This document shows, one piece after another, positions 1-14,095 of a DNA stretch of 64,000 bases. Source of the DNA: Eutrigla gurnardus (taxonomy: Eukaryota > Chordata > Actinopteri > Perciformes > Triglidae); contig CAUPSS010000263.1 in NCBI GenBank assembly GCA_963514095.1, forward strand, positions 620,001-684,000, read 5' to 3'. A program made the position numbers and the translations under genes. Under the pieces are notes generated by a model. It was not told the DNA's origin and ran no database searches. It saw nothing but the letters and a program-made list of their open reading frames with translations. Within the stretch, counting starts at the first letter, position 1, and every line of letters starts with the position of its first letter.

Positions 1-365
1 GTAACCAGTCTATCACAGGGCTGACATGTAGAGACAGACAGGTAACCAGTCTATCACAGGGAGACATGTAGAGACAGACAGGTAACCAGTCTATCACAGG
101 GCTGACATGTAGAGACAGACAGGTAACCAGTCTATCACAGGGAGACATGTAGAGACAGACAGGTGACCAGTCTATCACAGGGCTGACATGTAGAGAGAGA
201 CAGGTGACCAGTCTATCACAGGGCTGACATGTAGAGACAGACAGGTAACCAGTCTATCACAGGGAGACATGTAGAGACAGACAGGTAACCAGTCTATCAC
301 AGGGAGACATGTAGAGACAGACAGGTAACCAGTCTATCACAGGGCTGACATGTAGAGACAGACAG

Positions 366-1896
366 GCAACCAGTCTATCACAGGGCTGACATGTAGAGAC
401 AGACAGGTAACCAGTCTATCACAGGGCCGACATGTAGAGACAGACAGGTAACCAGTCTATCACAGGGAGACATGTAGAGACAGACAGGTAACCAGTCTAT
501 CACAGGGAGACATGTAGAGACAGACAGGTAACCAGTCTATCATGGGGCCGACATGTAGAGACAGACAGGTAACCAGTCTATCACAGGGAGACATGTAGAG
601 ACAGACAGGTAACCAGTCTATCACAGGGGGACATGTCGAGACAGACAGGTAACCAGTCTATCACAGGGAGACATGTAGAGACAGACAGGTAACCAGTCTA
701 TCACAGGGAGACATGTAGAGACAGACAGGTAACCAGTCTATCACAAGGGGACATGTAGAGACAGACAGGTAACCAGTCTATCACAGGGAGACATGTAGAG
801 ACAGACAGGTAACCAGTCTATCACAGGGAGACATGTAGAGACAGACAGGTAACCAGTCTATCACAGGGAGACATGTAGAGACAGACATGTAACCAGTCTA
901 TCACAGGGAGACATGTAAAGACAGACAGGTAACCAGTCTATCACAGGGAGACATGTAGAGACAGACAGGTGACCAGTCTATCACAGGGAGACATGTAGAG
1001 ACAGACAGGTAACCAGTCTATCACAGGGAGACATGTAGAGACAGACAGGTAACCAGTCTATCACAGGGCTGACATGTAGAGACAGACAGGTAACCAGTCT
1101 ATCACAGGGAGACATGTAGAGACAGACAGGTAACCAGTCTATCACAGGGAGACATGTACAGACAGACAGGTAACCAGTCTATCACAGGGCTGACATGTAG
1201 AGACAGACAGGTAACCAGTCTATCACAGGACTGACATGTAGAGACAGACAGGTAACCAGTCTATCATAGGGCTGACATGTAGAGACAGACAGGTAACCAG
1301 TCTATCACATGGAGACATGTGGAGACAGACACGTAACCAGTCTATCACAGGGAGACATGTAGAGACAGACAGGTAACCAGTCTATCACAGGGAGACATGT
1401 AGAGACCGACAGGTAACCAGTCTATCACAGGGGGACATGTAGAGACAGACAGGTAACCAGTCTATCACAGGGCTGACATGTAGAGACAGACAGGTAACCA
1501 GTCTATCACAGGGAGACATGTAGAGACAGACAGGTAACCAGTCTATCACAGGGAGACATGTAAAGACAGACAGGTGACCAGTCTATCACAGGGCTGACAT
1601 GTAGAGAGAGACAGGTGACCAGTCTATCACAGGGCTGACATGTAGAGACAGACAGGTAACCAGTCTATCACAGGCTGACATGTAGAGACAGACAGGTGAC
1701 CAGCTATCACAGGGCTGACATGTAGAGACAGACAGGTAACCAGTCTATCACAGGGAGACATGTAGAGACAGACAGGTAACCAGTCTATCACAGGGAGACA
1801 TGTAGAGACTGACAGGTAACCAGTCTATCACAGGGAGACATGTAGAGACAGACAGGTAACCAGTCTATCACAGGGCTGACATGTAGAGACAGACAG
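366..1896. repeat. Canonical higher-order repeat, copy 1 (about 1,531 bp)
   Basis: The unit runs between the GCAACC marker at 366 and the equivalent position at 1897. Its marker order is GCAACC, CCGAC, TCATGGGGCCGAC, GGGGGAC, a monomer with GTCGAG (635), TCACAAGGGG (741), ATGTAACC (near 886), GTAAAG, GTGACC, CTGAC, GTACAG, CTGAC, TCATAGGGCTGAC, CATGGAGACATGTGG, CACGTAACC, GAGACCGAC, GAGAGAGAC, GTGACC and GAGACTGAC. It is one base shorter than its relatives because a T is lost in CAGTCTATC near 1703. Positions 1 to about 1,896 align with about 7,660 to 9,556 at a constant offset of 7,659, becoming 7,660 after that deletion. Confidence 0.85.
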
Positions 1897-3133
1897 GTAA
1901 CCAGTCTATCACAGGGAGACATGTAGAGACAGACAGGTAACCAGTCTATCACAGGGAGACATGTAGAGACAGACAGGTAACCAGTCTATCACAAGGGGAC
2001 ATGTAGAGACAGACAGGTAACCAGTCTATCACAGGGAGACATGTAGAGACAGACAGGTAACCAGTCTATCACAGGGAGACATGTAGAGACAGACAGGTAA
2101 CCAGTCTATCACAGGGAGACATGTAGAGACAGACATGTAACCAGTCTATCACAGGGAGACATGTAAAGACAGACAGGTAACCAGTCTATCACAGGGAGAC
2201 ATGTAGAGACAGACAGGTGACCAGTCTATCACAGGGAGACATGTAGAGACAGACAGGTAACCAGTCTATCACAGGGAGACATGTAGAGACAGACAGGTAA
2301 CCAGTCTATCACAGGGCTGACATGTAGAGACAGACAGGTAACCAGTCTATCACAGGGAGACATGTAGAGACAGACAGGTAACCAGTCTATCACAGGGAGA
2401 CATGTACAGACAGACAGGTAACCAGTCTATCACAGGGCTGACATGTAGAGACAGACAGGTAACCAGTCTATCACAGGACTGACATGTAGAGACAGACAGG
2501 TAACCAGTCTATCATAGGGCTGACATGTAGAGACAGACAGGTAACCAGTCTATCACATGGAGACATGTGGAGACAGACACGTAACCAGTCTATCACAGGG
2601 AGACATGTAGAGACAGACAGGTAACCAGTCTATCACAGGGAGACATGTAGAGACCGACAGGTAACCAGTCTATCACAGGGGGACATGTAGAGACAGACAG
2701 GTAACCAGTCTATCACAGGGCTGACATGTAGAGACAGACAGGTAACCAGTCTATCACAGGGAGACATGTAGAGACAGACAGGTAACCAGTCTATCACAGG
2801 GAGACATGTAAAGACAGACAGGTGACCAGTCTATCACAGGGCTGACATGTAGAGAGAGACAGGTGACCAGTCTATCACAGGGCTGACATGTAGAGACAGA
2901 CAGGTAACCAGTCTATCACAGGCTGACATGTAGAGACAGACAGGTGACCAGCTATCACAGGGCTGACATGTAGAGACAGACAGGTAACCAGTCTATCACA
3001 GGGAGACATGTAGAGACAGACAGGTAACCAGTCTATCACAGGGAGACATGTAGAGACTGACAGGTAACCAGTCTATCACAGGGAGACATGTAGAGACAGA
3101 CAGGTAACCAGTCTATCACAGGGCTGACATGTA
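638..3133. repeat. Two tandem copies of a 1,248-bp unit
   Basis: About 638-1885 is repeated at about 1886-3133 with an offset of exactly 1,248 bp. The offset is confirmed by ATGTAACC (881-890 to 2129-2138), GTACAG (1151 to 2399), the one-base deletion in CAGCTATC (1703 to 2951) and GAGACTGAC (1801 to 3049). All private variants I checked are shared, so the duplication is younger than those mutations. The length fits 31 monomers. After about 3145 the sequence moves to a GCAACC monomer and continues as another canonical unit. Confidence 0.9.
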
Positions 3134-3299
3134 GAGACAGACAGGCAACCAGTCTATCACAGGGCTGACATGTAGAGACAGACAGGTAACCAGTCTATCA
3201 CAGGGCCGACATGTAGAGACAGACAGGTAACCAGTCTATCACAGGGAGACATGTAGAGACAGACAGGTAACCAGTCTATCACAGGGAGACATGTAGAGA

Positions 3300-4911
3300 C
3301 AGACAGGTAACTAGTCTATCATGGGGCTGACATGTAGAGACAGACAGGTAACCAGTCTATCACAGGGAGACATGTAGAGACAGACAGGTAACCAGTCTAT
3401 CACAGGGGGACATGTAGAGACAGACAGGTAACCAGTCTATCACAGGGAGACATGTAGAGACAGACAGGTAACCAGTCTATCACAGGGAGACATGTAGAGA
3501 CAGAAAGGTAACCAGTCTATCACAGGGAGACATGTAGAGACAGACAGGTAACCAGTCTATCACAGGGAGACATGTAGAGACAGACAGGTAACCAGTCTAT
3601 CACAGGGCTGACATGTAGAGACAGACAGGTAACCAGTCTATCACAGGGAGACATGTAGAGACAGACAGGTAACCAGTCTATCACAGGGAGACATGTACAG
3701 ACAGACAGGTAACCAGTCTATCACAGGGCTGACATGTAGAGACAGACAGGTAACCAGTCTATCACAGGGCTGACATGTAGAGACAGACAGGTAACCAGTC
3801 TATCATAGGGCTGACATGTAGAGACAGACAGGTAACCAGTCTATCACATGGAGACATGTGGAGACAGACACGTAACCAGTCTATCACAGGGAGACATGTA
3901 GAGACAGACATGTAACCAGTCTATCACAGGGAGACATGTAGAGACCGACAGGTAACCAGTCTATCACAGGGGGACATGTAGAGACAGACAGGTAACCAGT
4001 CTATCACAGGGCTGACATGTAGAGACAGACAGGTAACCAGTCTATCACAGGGAGACATGTAGAGACAGACAGGTAACCAGTCTATCACAGGGAGACATGT
4101 AGAGACAGACAGGTAACTAGTCTATCAGGGGGCTGACATGTAGAGACAGACAGGTAACCAGTCTATCACAGGGAGACATGTAGAGACAGACAGGTAACCA
4201 GTCTATCACAGGGGGACATGTAGAGACAGACAGGTAACCAGTCTATCACAGGGAGACATGTAGAGACAGACAGGTAACCAGTCTATCACAGGGAGACATG
4301 TAGAGACAGAAAGGTAACCAGTCTATCACAGGGAGACATGTAGAGACAGACAGGTAACCAGTCTATCACAGGGAGACATGTAGAGACAGACAGGTAACCA
4401 GTCTATCACAGGGCTGACATGTAGAGACAGACAGGTAACCAGTCTATCACAGGGAGACATGTAGAGACAGACAGGTAACCAGTCTATCACAGGGAGACAT
4501 GTACAGACAGACAGGTAACCAGTCTATCACAGGGCTGACATGTAGAGACAGACAGGTAACCAGTCTATCACAGGGCTGACATGTAGAGACAGACAGGTAA
4601 CCAGTCTATCATAGGGCTGACATGTAGAGACAGACAGGTAACCAGTCTATCACATGGAGACATGTGGAGACAGACACGTAACCAGTCTATCACAGGGAGA
4701 CATGTAGAGACAGACAGGTAACCAGTCTATCACAGGGAGACATGTAGAGACCGACAGGTAACCAGTCTATCACAGGGGGACATGTAGAGACAGACAGGTA
4801 ACCAGTCTATCACAGGGCTGACATGTAGAGACAGACAGGTAACCAGTCTATCACAGGGAGACATGTAGAGACAGACAGGTAACCAGTCTATCACAGGGAG
4901 ACATGTAAAGA
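3300..4911. repeat. Two tandem copies of an 806-bp unit
   Basis: Two markers fix the offset at 806 bp: AACTAGTC at 3309 and 4115, and CAGAAAGGTAACC at 3501 and 4307. The length fits 20 monomers (14 of 40 bp and 6 of 41 bp). Copy-specific changes exist: TCATGGGG in the first copy is TCAGGGGG in the second (near 4127), and ATGTAACC near 3910 is GGTAACC in the second. The AACTAG change creates an ACTAGT hexamer that is absent from ordinary monomers. Confidence 0.88.
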
Positions 4912-6009
4912 CAGACAGGTGACCAGTCTATCACAGGGCTGACATGTAGAGAGAGACAGGTGACCAGTCTATCACAGGGCTGACATGTAGAGACAGACAG
5001 GTAACCAGTCTATCATAGGGCTGACATGTAGAGACAGACAGGTAACCAGTCTATCACATGGAGACATGTGGAGACAGACAGGTAACCAGTCTATCACAGG
5101 GAGACATGTAGAGACAGACAGGTAACCAGTCTATCACAGGGAGACATGTAGAGACCGACAGGTAACCAGTCTATCACAGGGGGACATGTAGAGACAGACA
5201 GGTAACCAGTCTATCACAGGGAGACATGTAGAGACAGACAGGTAACCAGTCTATCACAGGGAGACATGTAGAGACAGACAGGTAACCAGTCTATCACGGG
5301 GCCGACATGTAGAGACAGACAGGTAACCAGTCTATCACAGGGAGACATGTAGAGACAGACAGGTAACCAGTCTATCACAGGGGGACATGTAGAGACAGAC
5401 AGTTAACCAGTCTATCACAGGGAGACATGTAGAGACAGACAGGTAACCAGTCTATCACATGGAGACATGTAGAGACAGACAGGTAACCAGTCTATCACAG
5501 GGGGACATGTAGAGACAGACAGGTAACCAGTCTATCACAGGGAGACATGGAGAGACAGACAGGTAACCAGTCTATCACAGGGAGACATGTAAAGACAGAC
5601 AGGTAACCAGTCTATCACAGGGAGACATGTAGAGACAGACAGGTGACCAGTCTATCACAGGGAGACATGTAGAGACAGACAGGTAACCAGTCTATCACAG
5701 GGGGACATGTAGAGACAGACAGGTAACCAGTCTATCACAGGGAGACATGTAGAGACAGACAGGTAACCAGTCTATCACAGGGAGACATGTAGAGACCGAC
5801 AGGTAACCAGTCTTTCACAGGGGGACATGTAGAGACAGACAGGTAACCAGTCTATCACAGGGAGACATGTAGAGACAGACAGGTAACCAGTCTATCACAG
5901 GGAGACATGTAGAGACAGACAGGTAACCAGTCTATCACGGGGCCGACATTTAGAGACAGACAGGTAACCAGTCTATCACAGGGAGACATGTAGAGACAGA
6001 CAGGTAACC

Positions 6010-6830
6010 AGTCTATCACAGGGCTGACATGTAGAGACAGACAGGTGACCAGTCTATCACAGGGCTGACATGTAGAGAGAGACAGGTGACCAGTCTATCA
6101 CAGGGCTGACATGTAGAGACAGACAGGTAACCAGTCTATCACAGGGAGACATGTAGAGACAGACAGGTAACCAGTCTATCACAGGGAGACATGTAAAGAC
6201 AGACAGGTGACCAGTCTATCACAGGGCTGACATGTAGAGAGAGACAGGTGACCAGTCTATCACAGGGCTGACATGTAGAGACAGACAGGTAACCAGTCTA
6301 TCACAGGCTGACATGTAGAGACAGACAGGTGACCAGTCTATCACAGGGCTGACATGTAGAGACAGACAGGTAACCAGTCTATCACAGGGAGACATGTAGA
6401 GACAGACAGGTAACCAGTCTATCACAGGGCTGACATGTAGAGACAGACAGGTGACCAGTCTATCACAGGGCTGACATGTAGAGAGAGACAGGTGACCAGT
6501 CTATCACAGGGCTGACATGTAGAGACAGACAGGTAACCAGTCTATCACAGGGAGACATGTAGAGACAGACAGGTAACCAGTCTATCACAGGGAGACATGT
6601 AAAGACAGACAGGTGACCAGTCTATCACAGGGCTGACATGTAGAGAGAGACAGGTGACCAGTCTATCACAGGGCTGACATGTAGAGACAGACAGGTAACC
6701 AGTCTATCACAGGCTGACATGTAGAGACAGACAGGTGACCAGTCTATCACAGGGCTGACATGTAGAGACAGACAGGTAACCAGTCTATCACAGGGAGACA
6801 TGTAGAGACAGACAGGTAACCAGTCTATCA
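6010..6830. repeat. Local 406-bp duplication inside unit A copy 1
   Basis: TAGAGAGAGA occurs at 6073 and 6235 and again at 6479 and 6641, an offset of 406 bp in both cases. The length fits ten monomers (four of 40 bp and six of 41 bp). The related large copies near 10.8, 17.2 and 21.0 kb have this stretch once. The duplication therefore happened after, or independently of, the larger copying. The segment is rich in 41-bp CTGAC monomers with GTGACC starts. Confidence 0.87.
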
Positions 6831-8024
6831 CAGGGAGACATGTAGAGACTGACAGGTAACCAGTCTATCACAGGGAGACATGTAGAGACAGACAGGTAAC
6901 CAGTCTATCACAGGGCTGACATGTAGAGACAGACAGGCAACCAGTCTATCACAGGGCTGACATGTAGAGACAGACAGGTAACCAGTCTATCACAGGGCCG
7001 ACATGTAGAGACAGACAGGTAACCAGTCTATCACAGGGAGACATGTAGAGACAGACAGGTAACCAGTCTATCACAGGGAGACATGTAGAGACAGACAGGT
7101 AACCAGTCTATCATGGGGCCGACATGTAGAGACAGACAGGTAACCAGTCTATCACAGGGAGACATGTAGAGACAGACAGGTAACCAGTCTATCACAGGGG
7201 GACATGTAGAGACAGACAGGTAACCAGTCTATCACAGGGAGACATGTAGAGACAGACAGGTAACCAGTCTATCACAGGGAGACATGTAGAGACAGACAGG
7301 TAACCAGTCTATCACAGGGGGACATGTAGAGACAGACAGGTAACCAGTCTATCACAGGGAGACATGTAGAGACAGACAGGTAACCAGTCTATCACAGGGA
7401 GACATGTAGAGACAGACAGGTAACCAGTCTATCACAGGGAGACATGTAAAGACAGACAGGTAACCAGTCTATCACAGGGGGACATGTAGAGACAGACAGG
7501 TGACCAGTCTATCACAGGGAGACATGTAGAGACAGACAGGTAACCAGTCTATCACAGGGAGACATGTAGAGACAGACAGGTAACCAGTTTATCACAGGGA
7601 GACATGTAGAGACAGACAGGTAACCAGTCTATCACAGGGAGACATGTAGAGACAGACAGGTAACCAGTCTATCACAGGGCTGACATGTAGAGACAGACAG
7701 GTAACCAGTCTATCACAGGGAGACATGTAGAGACAGACAGGTAACCAGTCTATCACAGGGCTGACATGTAGAGACAGACAGGTAACCAGTCTATCACAGG
7801 GAGACATGTAGAGACAGACAGGTGACCAGTCTATCACAGGGCTGACATGTAGAGAGAGACAGGTGACCAGTCTATCACAGGGCTGACATGTAGAGACAGA
7901 CAGGTAACCAGTCTATCACAGGGAGACATGTAGAGACAGACAGGTAACCAGTCTATCACAGGGAGACATGTAGAGACAGACAGGTAACCAGTCTATCACA
8001 GGGCTGACATGTAGAGACAGACAG

Positions 8025-9556
8025 GCAACCAGTCTATCACAGGGCTGACATGTAGAGACAGACAGGTAACCAGTCTATCACAGGGCCGACATGTAGAGAC
8101 AGACAGGTAACCAGTCTATCACAGGGAGACATGTAGAGACAGACAGGTAACCAGTCTATCACAGGGAGACATGTAGAGACAGACAGGTAACCAGTCTATC
8201 ATGGGGCCGACATGTAGAGACAGACAGGTAACCAGTCTATCACAGGGAGACATGTAGAGACAGACAGGTAACCAGTCTATCACAGGGGGACATGTCGAGA
8301 CAGACAGGTAACCAGTCTATCACAGGGAGACATGTAGAGACAGACAGGTAACCAGTCTATCACAGGGAGACATGTAGAGACAGACAGGTAACCAGTCTAT
8401 CACAAGGGGACATGTAGAGACAGACAGGTAACCAGTCTATCACAGGGAGACATGTAGAGACAGACAGGTAACCAGTCTATCACAGGGAGACATGTAGAGA
8501 CAGACAGGTAACCAGTCTATCACAGGGAGACATGTAGAGACAGACATGTAACCAGTCTATCACAGGGAGACATGTAAAGACAGACAGGTAACCAGTCTAT
8601 CACAGGGAGACATGTAGAGACAGACAGGTGACCAGTCTATCACAGGGAGACATGTAGAGACAGACAGGTAACCAGTCTATCACAGGGAGACATGTAGAGA
8701 CAGACAGGTAACCAGTCTATCACAGGGCTGACATGTAGAGACAGACAGGTAACCAGTCTATCACAGGTAGACATGTAGAGACAGACAGGTAACCAGTCTA
8801 TCACAGGGAGACATGTACAGACAGACAGGTAACCAGTCTATCACAGGGCTGACATGTAGAGACAGACAGGTAACCAGTCTATCACAGGACTGACATGTAG
8901 AGACAGACAGGTAACCAGTCTATCATAGGGCTGACATGTAGAGACAGACAGGTAACCAGTCTATCACATGGAGACATGTGGAGACAGACACGTAACCAGT
9001 CTATCACAGGGAGACATGTAGAGACAGACAGGTAACCAGTCTATCACAGGGAGACATGTAGAGACCGACAGGTAACCAGTCTATCACAGGGGGACATGTA
9101 GAGACAGACAGGTAACCAGTCTATCACAGGGCTGACATGTAGAGACAGACAGGTAACCAGTCTATCACAGGGAGACATGTAGAGACAGACAGGTAACCAG
9201 TCTATCACAGGGAGACATGTAAAGACAGACAGGTGACCAGTCCATCACAGGGCTGACATGTAGAGAGAGACAGGTGACCAGTCTATCACAGGGCTGACAT
9301 GTAGAGACAGACAGGTAACCAGTCTATCACAGGCTGACATGTAGAGACAGACAGGTGACCAGTCTATCACAGGGCTGACATGTAGAGACAGACAGGTAAC
9401 CAGTCTATCACAGGGAGACATGTAGAGACAGACAGGTAACCAGTCTATCACAGGGAGACATGTAGAGACTGACAGGTAACCAGTCTATCACAGGGAGACA
9501 TGTAGAGACAGACAGGTAACCAGTCTATCACAGGGCTGACATGTAGAGACAGACAG
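8025..9556. repeat. Canonical higher-order repeat, copy 2 (1,532 bp)
   Basis: The interval from GCAACC 8025 to GCAACC 9557 is 1,532 bp, which fits 38 monomers (26 of 40 bp and 12 of 41 bp). The same length recurs at 12257-13788 and 22577-24108. The marker order matches that of 366-1896. This is the best candidate for the basic higher-order unit from which shorter forms, such as 1,292 and 1,248 bp, derive by loss of whole monomers. Confidence 0.82.
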
Positions 9557-9860
9557 GCAACCAGTCTATCACAGGGCTGACATGTAGAGACAGACAGGTA
9601 ACCAGTCTATCACAGGGCCGACATGTAGAGACAGACAGGTAACCAGTCTATCACAGGGAGACATGTAGAGACAGACAGGTAACCAGTCTATCACAGGGAG
9701 ACATGTAGAGACAGACAGGTAACCAGTCTATCATGGGGCTGACATGTAGAGACAGACAGGTAACCAGTCTATCACAGGGAGACATGTAGAGACAGACAGG
9801 TAACCAGTCTATCACAGGGGGACATGTAGAGACAGACAGGTAACCAGTCTATCACAGGGA

Positions 9861-12800
9861 GACATGTAGAGACCGACAGGTAACCAGTCTATCACAGGGG
9901 GACATGTAGAGACAGACAGGTAACCAGTCTATCACAGGGAGACATGTAGAGACAGACAGGTAACCAGTCTATCACAGGGAGACATGTAGAGACAGACAGG
10001 TAACCAGTCTATCACGGGGCCGACATGTAGAGACAGACAGGTAACCAGTCTATCACAGGGAGACATGTAGAGACAGACAGGTAACCAGTCTATCACAGGG
10101 GGACATGTAGAGACAGACAGTTAACCAGTCTATCACAGGGAGACATGTAGAGACAGACAGGTAACCAGTCTATCACATGGAGACATGTAGAGACAGACAG
10201 GTAACCAGTCTATCACAGGGGGACATGTAGAGACAGACAGGTAACCAGTCTATCACAGGGAGACATGTAGAGACAGACAGGTAACCAGTCTATCACAGGG
10301 AGACATGGAGAGACAGACAGGTAACCAGTCTATCACAGGGAGACATGTAAAGACAGACAGGTAACCAGTCTATCACAGGGAGACATGTAGAGACAGACAG
10401 GTGACCAGTCTATCACAGGGAGACATGTAGAGACAGACAGGTAACCAGTCTATCACAGGGGGACATGTAGAGACAGACAGGTAACCAGTCTATCACAGGG
10501 AGACATGTAGAGACAGACAGGTAACCAGTCTATCACAGGGAGACATGTAGAGACCGACAGGTAACCAGTCTTTCACAGGGGGACATGTAGAGACAGACAG
10601 GTAACCAGTCTATCACAGGGAGACATGTAGAGACAGACAGGTAACCAGTCTATCACAGGGAGACATGTAGAGACAGACAGGTAACCAGTCTATCACGGGG
10701 CCGACATTTAGAGACAGACAGGTAACCAGTCTATCACAGGGAGACATGTAGAGACAGACAGGTAACCAGTCTATCACAGGGCTGACATGTAGAGACAGAC
10801 AGGTGACCAGTCTATCACAGGGCTGACATGTAGAGAGAGACAGGTGACCAGTCTATCACAGGGCTGACATGTAGAGACAGACAGGTAACCAGTCTATCAC
10901 AGGGAGACATGTAGAGACAGACAGGTAACCAGTCTATCACAGGGAGACATGTAAAGACAGACAGGTGACCAGTCTATCACAGGGCTGACATGTAGAGAGA
11001 GACAGGTGACCAGTCTATCACAGGGCTGACATGTAGAGACAGACAGGTAACCAGTCTATCACAGGCTGACATGTAGAGACAGACAGGTGACCAGTCTATC
11101 ACAGGGCTGACATGTAGAGACAGACAGGTAACCAGTCTATCACAGGGAGACATGTAGAGACAGACAGGTAACCAGTCTATCACAGGGAGACATGTAGAGA
11201 CTGACAGGTAACCAGTCTATCACAGGGAGACATGTAGAGACAGACAGGTAACCAGTCTATCACAGGGCTGACATGTAGAGACAGACAGGCAACCAGTCTA
11301 TCACAGGGCTGACATGTAGAGACAGACAGGTAACCAGTCTATCACAGGGCCGACATGTAGAGACAGACAGGTAACCAGTCTATCACAGGGAGACATGTAG
11401 AGACAGACAGGTAACCAGTCTATCACAGGGAGACATGTAGAGACAGACAGGTAACCAGTCTATCATGGGGCCGACATGTAGAGACAGACAGGTAACCAGT
11501 CTATCACAGGGAGACATGTAGAGACAGACAGGTAACCAGTCTATCACAGGGGGACATGTAGAGACAGACAGGTAACCAGTCTATCACAGGGAGACATGTA
11601 GAGACAGACAGGTAACCAGTCTATCACAGGGAGACATGTAGAGACAGACAGGTAACCAGTCTATCACAGGGAGACATGTAAAGACAGACAGGTAACCAGT
11701 CTATCACAGGGGGACATGTAGAGACAGACAGGTGACCAGTCTATCACAGGGAGACATGTAGAGACAGACAGGTAACCAGTCTATCACAGGGAGACATGTA
11801 GAGACAGACAGGTAACCAGTTTATCACAGGGAGACATGTAGAGACAGACAGGTAACCAGTCTATCACAGGGAGACATGTAGAGACAGACAGGTAACCAGT
11901 CTATCACAGGGCTGACATGTAGAGACAGACAGGTAACCAGTCTATCACAGGGAGACATGTAGAGACAGACAGGTAACCAGTCTATCACAGGGCTGACATG
12001 TAGAGACAGACAGGTAACCAGTCTATCACAGGGAGACATGTAGAGACAGACAGGTGACCAGTCTATCACAGGGCTGACATGTAGAGAGAGACAGGTGACC
12101 AGTCTATCACAGGGCTGACATGTAGAGACAGACAGGTAACCAGTCTATCACAGGGAGACATGTAGAGACAGACAGGTAACCAGTCTATCACAGGGAGACA
12201 TGTAGAGACAGACAGGTAACCAGTCTATCACAGGGCTGACATGTAGAGACAGACAGGCAACCAGTCTATCACAGGGCTGACATGTAGAGACAGACAGGTA
12301 ACCAGTCTATCACAGGGCCGACATGTAGAGACAGACAGGTAACCAGTCTATCACAGGGAGACATGTAGAGACAGACAGGTAACCAGTCTATCACAGGGAG
12401 ACATGTAGAGACAGACAGGTAACCAGTCTATCATGGGGCCGACATGTAGAGACAGACAGGTAACTAGTCTATCACAGGGAGACATGTAGAGACAGACAGG
12501 TAACCAGTCTATCACAGGGGGACATGTCGAGACAGACAGGTAACCAGTCTATCACAGGGAGACATGTAGAGACAGACAGGTAACCAGTCTATCACAGGGA
12601 GACATGTAGAGACAGACAGGTAACCAGTCTATCACAAGGGGACATGTAGAGACAGACAGGTAACCAGTCTATCACAGGGAGACATGTAGAGACAGACAGG
12701 TAACCAGTCTATCACAGGGAGACATGTAGAGACAGACAGGTAACCAGTCTATCACAGGGAGACATGTAGAGACAGACATGTAACCAGTCTATCACAGGGA

Positions 12801-14095
12801 GACATGTAAAGACAGACAGGTAACCAGTCTATCACAGGGAGACATGTAGAGACAGACAGGTGACCAGTCTATCACAGGGAGACATGTAGAGACAGACAGG
12901 TAACCAGTCTATCACAGGGAGACATGTAGAGACAGACAGGTAACCAGTCTATCACAGGGCTGACATGTAGAGACAGACAGGTAACCAGTCTATCACAGGG
13001 AGACATGTAGAGACAGACAGGTAACCAGTCTATCACAGGGAGACATGTACAGACAGACAGGTAACCAGTCTATCACAGGGCTGACATGTAGAGACAGACA
13101 GGTAACCAGTCTATCACAGGACTGACATGTAGAGACAGACAGGTAACCAGTCTATCATAGGGCTGACATGTAGAGACAGACAGGTAACCAGTCTATCACA
13201 TGGAGACATGTGGAGACAGACACGTAACCAGTCTATCACAGGGAGACATGTAGAGACAGACAGGTAACCAGTCTATCACAGGGAGACATGTAGAGACCGA
13301 CAGGTAACCAGTCTATCACAGGGGGACATGTAGAGACAGACAGGTAACCAGTCTATCACAGGGCTGACATGTAGAGACAGACAGGTAACCAGTCTATCAC
13401 AGGGAGACATGTAGAGACAGACAGGTAACCAGTCTATCACAGGGAGACATGTAAAGACAGACAGGTGACCAGTCTATCACAGGGCTGACATGTAGAGAGA
13501 GACAGGTGACCAGTCTATCACAGGGCTGACATGTAGAGACAGACAGGTAACCAGTCTATCACAGGCTGACATGTAGAGACAGACAGGTGACCAGTCTATC
13601 ACAGGGCTGACATGTAGAGACAGACAGGTAACCAGTCTATCACAGGGAGACATGTAGAGACAGACAGGTAACCAGTCTATCACAGGGAGACATGTAGAGA
13701 CTGACAGGTAACCAGTCTATCACAGGGAGACATGTAGAGACAGACAGGTAACCAGTCTATCACAGGGCTGACATGTAGAGACAGACAGGCAACCAGTCTA
13801 TCACAGGGCTGACATGTAGAGACAGACAGGTAACCAGTCTATCACAGGGCCGACATGTAGAGACAGACAGGTAACCAGTCTATCACAGGGAGACATGTAG
13901 AGACAGACAGGTAACCAGTCTATCACAGGGAGACATGTAGAGACAGACAGGTAACCAGTCTATCATGGGGCTGACATGTAGAGACAGACAGGTAACCAGT
14001 CTATCACAGGGAGACATGTAGAGACAGACAGGTAACCAGTCTATCACAGGGGGACATGTAGAGACAGACAGGTAACCAGTCTATCACAGGGAGAC
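9861..14095. repeat. Large unit A, copy 2 (about 4.2 kb)
   Basis: This repeats copy 1 in the same order. The offset changes stepwise: 4,718 (GAGACCGAC 5153 to 9871; GTTAACC 5402 to 10120), 4,758 (TCTTTCAC 5811 to 10571), 4,352 past the 406-bp duplication that only copy 1 has, then 4,232 (TCACAAGGGG 8400 to 12632; GCAACC 9557 to 13789; TCATGGGGCTGAC 9731 to 13963). The steps correspond to a gain of one monomer, a loss of ten and a loss of three. A private AACTAG change sits near 12472. Confidence 0.87.
12257..13788. repeat. Canonical higher-order repeat, copy 3 (1,532 bp)
   Basis: It is bounded by GCAACC at 12257 and 13789 and lies 4,232 bp from copy 2 without internal length change. The GTCGAG, TCACAAGGGG, ATGTAACC, GTACAG, CACGTAACC and GAGACTGAC markers appear in the same order. 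It differs from copy 2 by scattered single substitutions, such as AACTAGTC near 12472. Confidence 0.84.

Larger units (their letters stand above)
5100..9860. repeat. Large unit A, copy 1 (about 4.7 kb)
   Basis: This block carries a distinctive left part and then a canonical higher-order repeat. The left part has GAGACCGAC (5153), GTTAACC (5402), GACATGGAGAG (near 5550), TCTTTCAC (5811) and CATTTAGAG (near 5950). The canonical part is marked by GCAACC at 6937, 8025 and 9557. It also contains a local 406-bp duplication at about 6010-6830. The block continues directly into copy 2. Confidence 0.85.
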
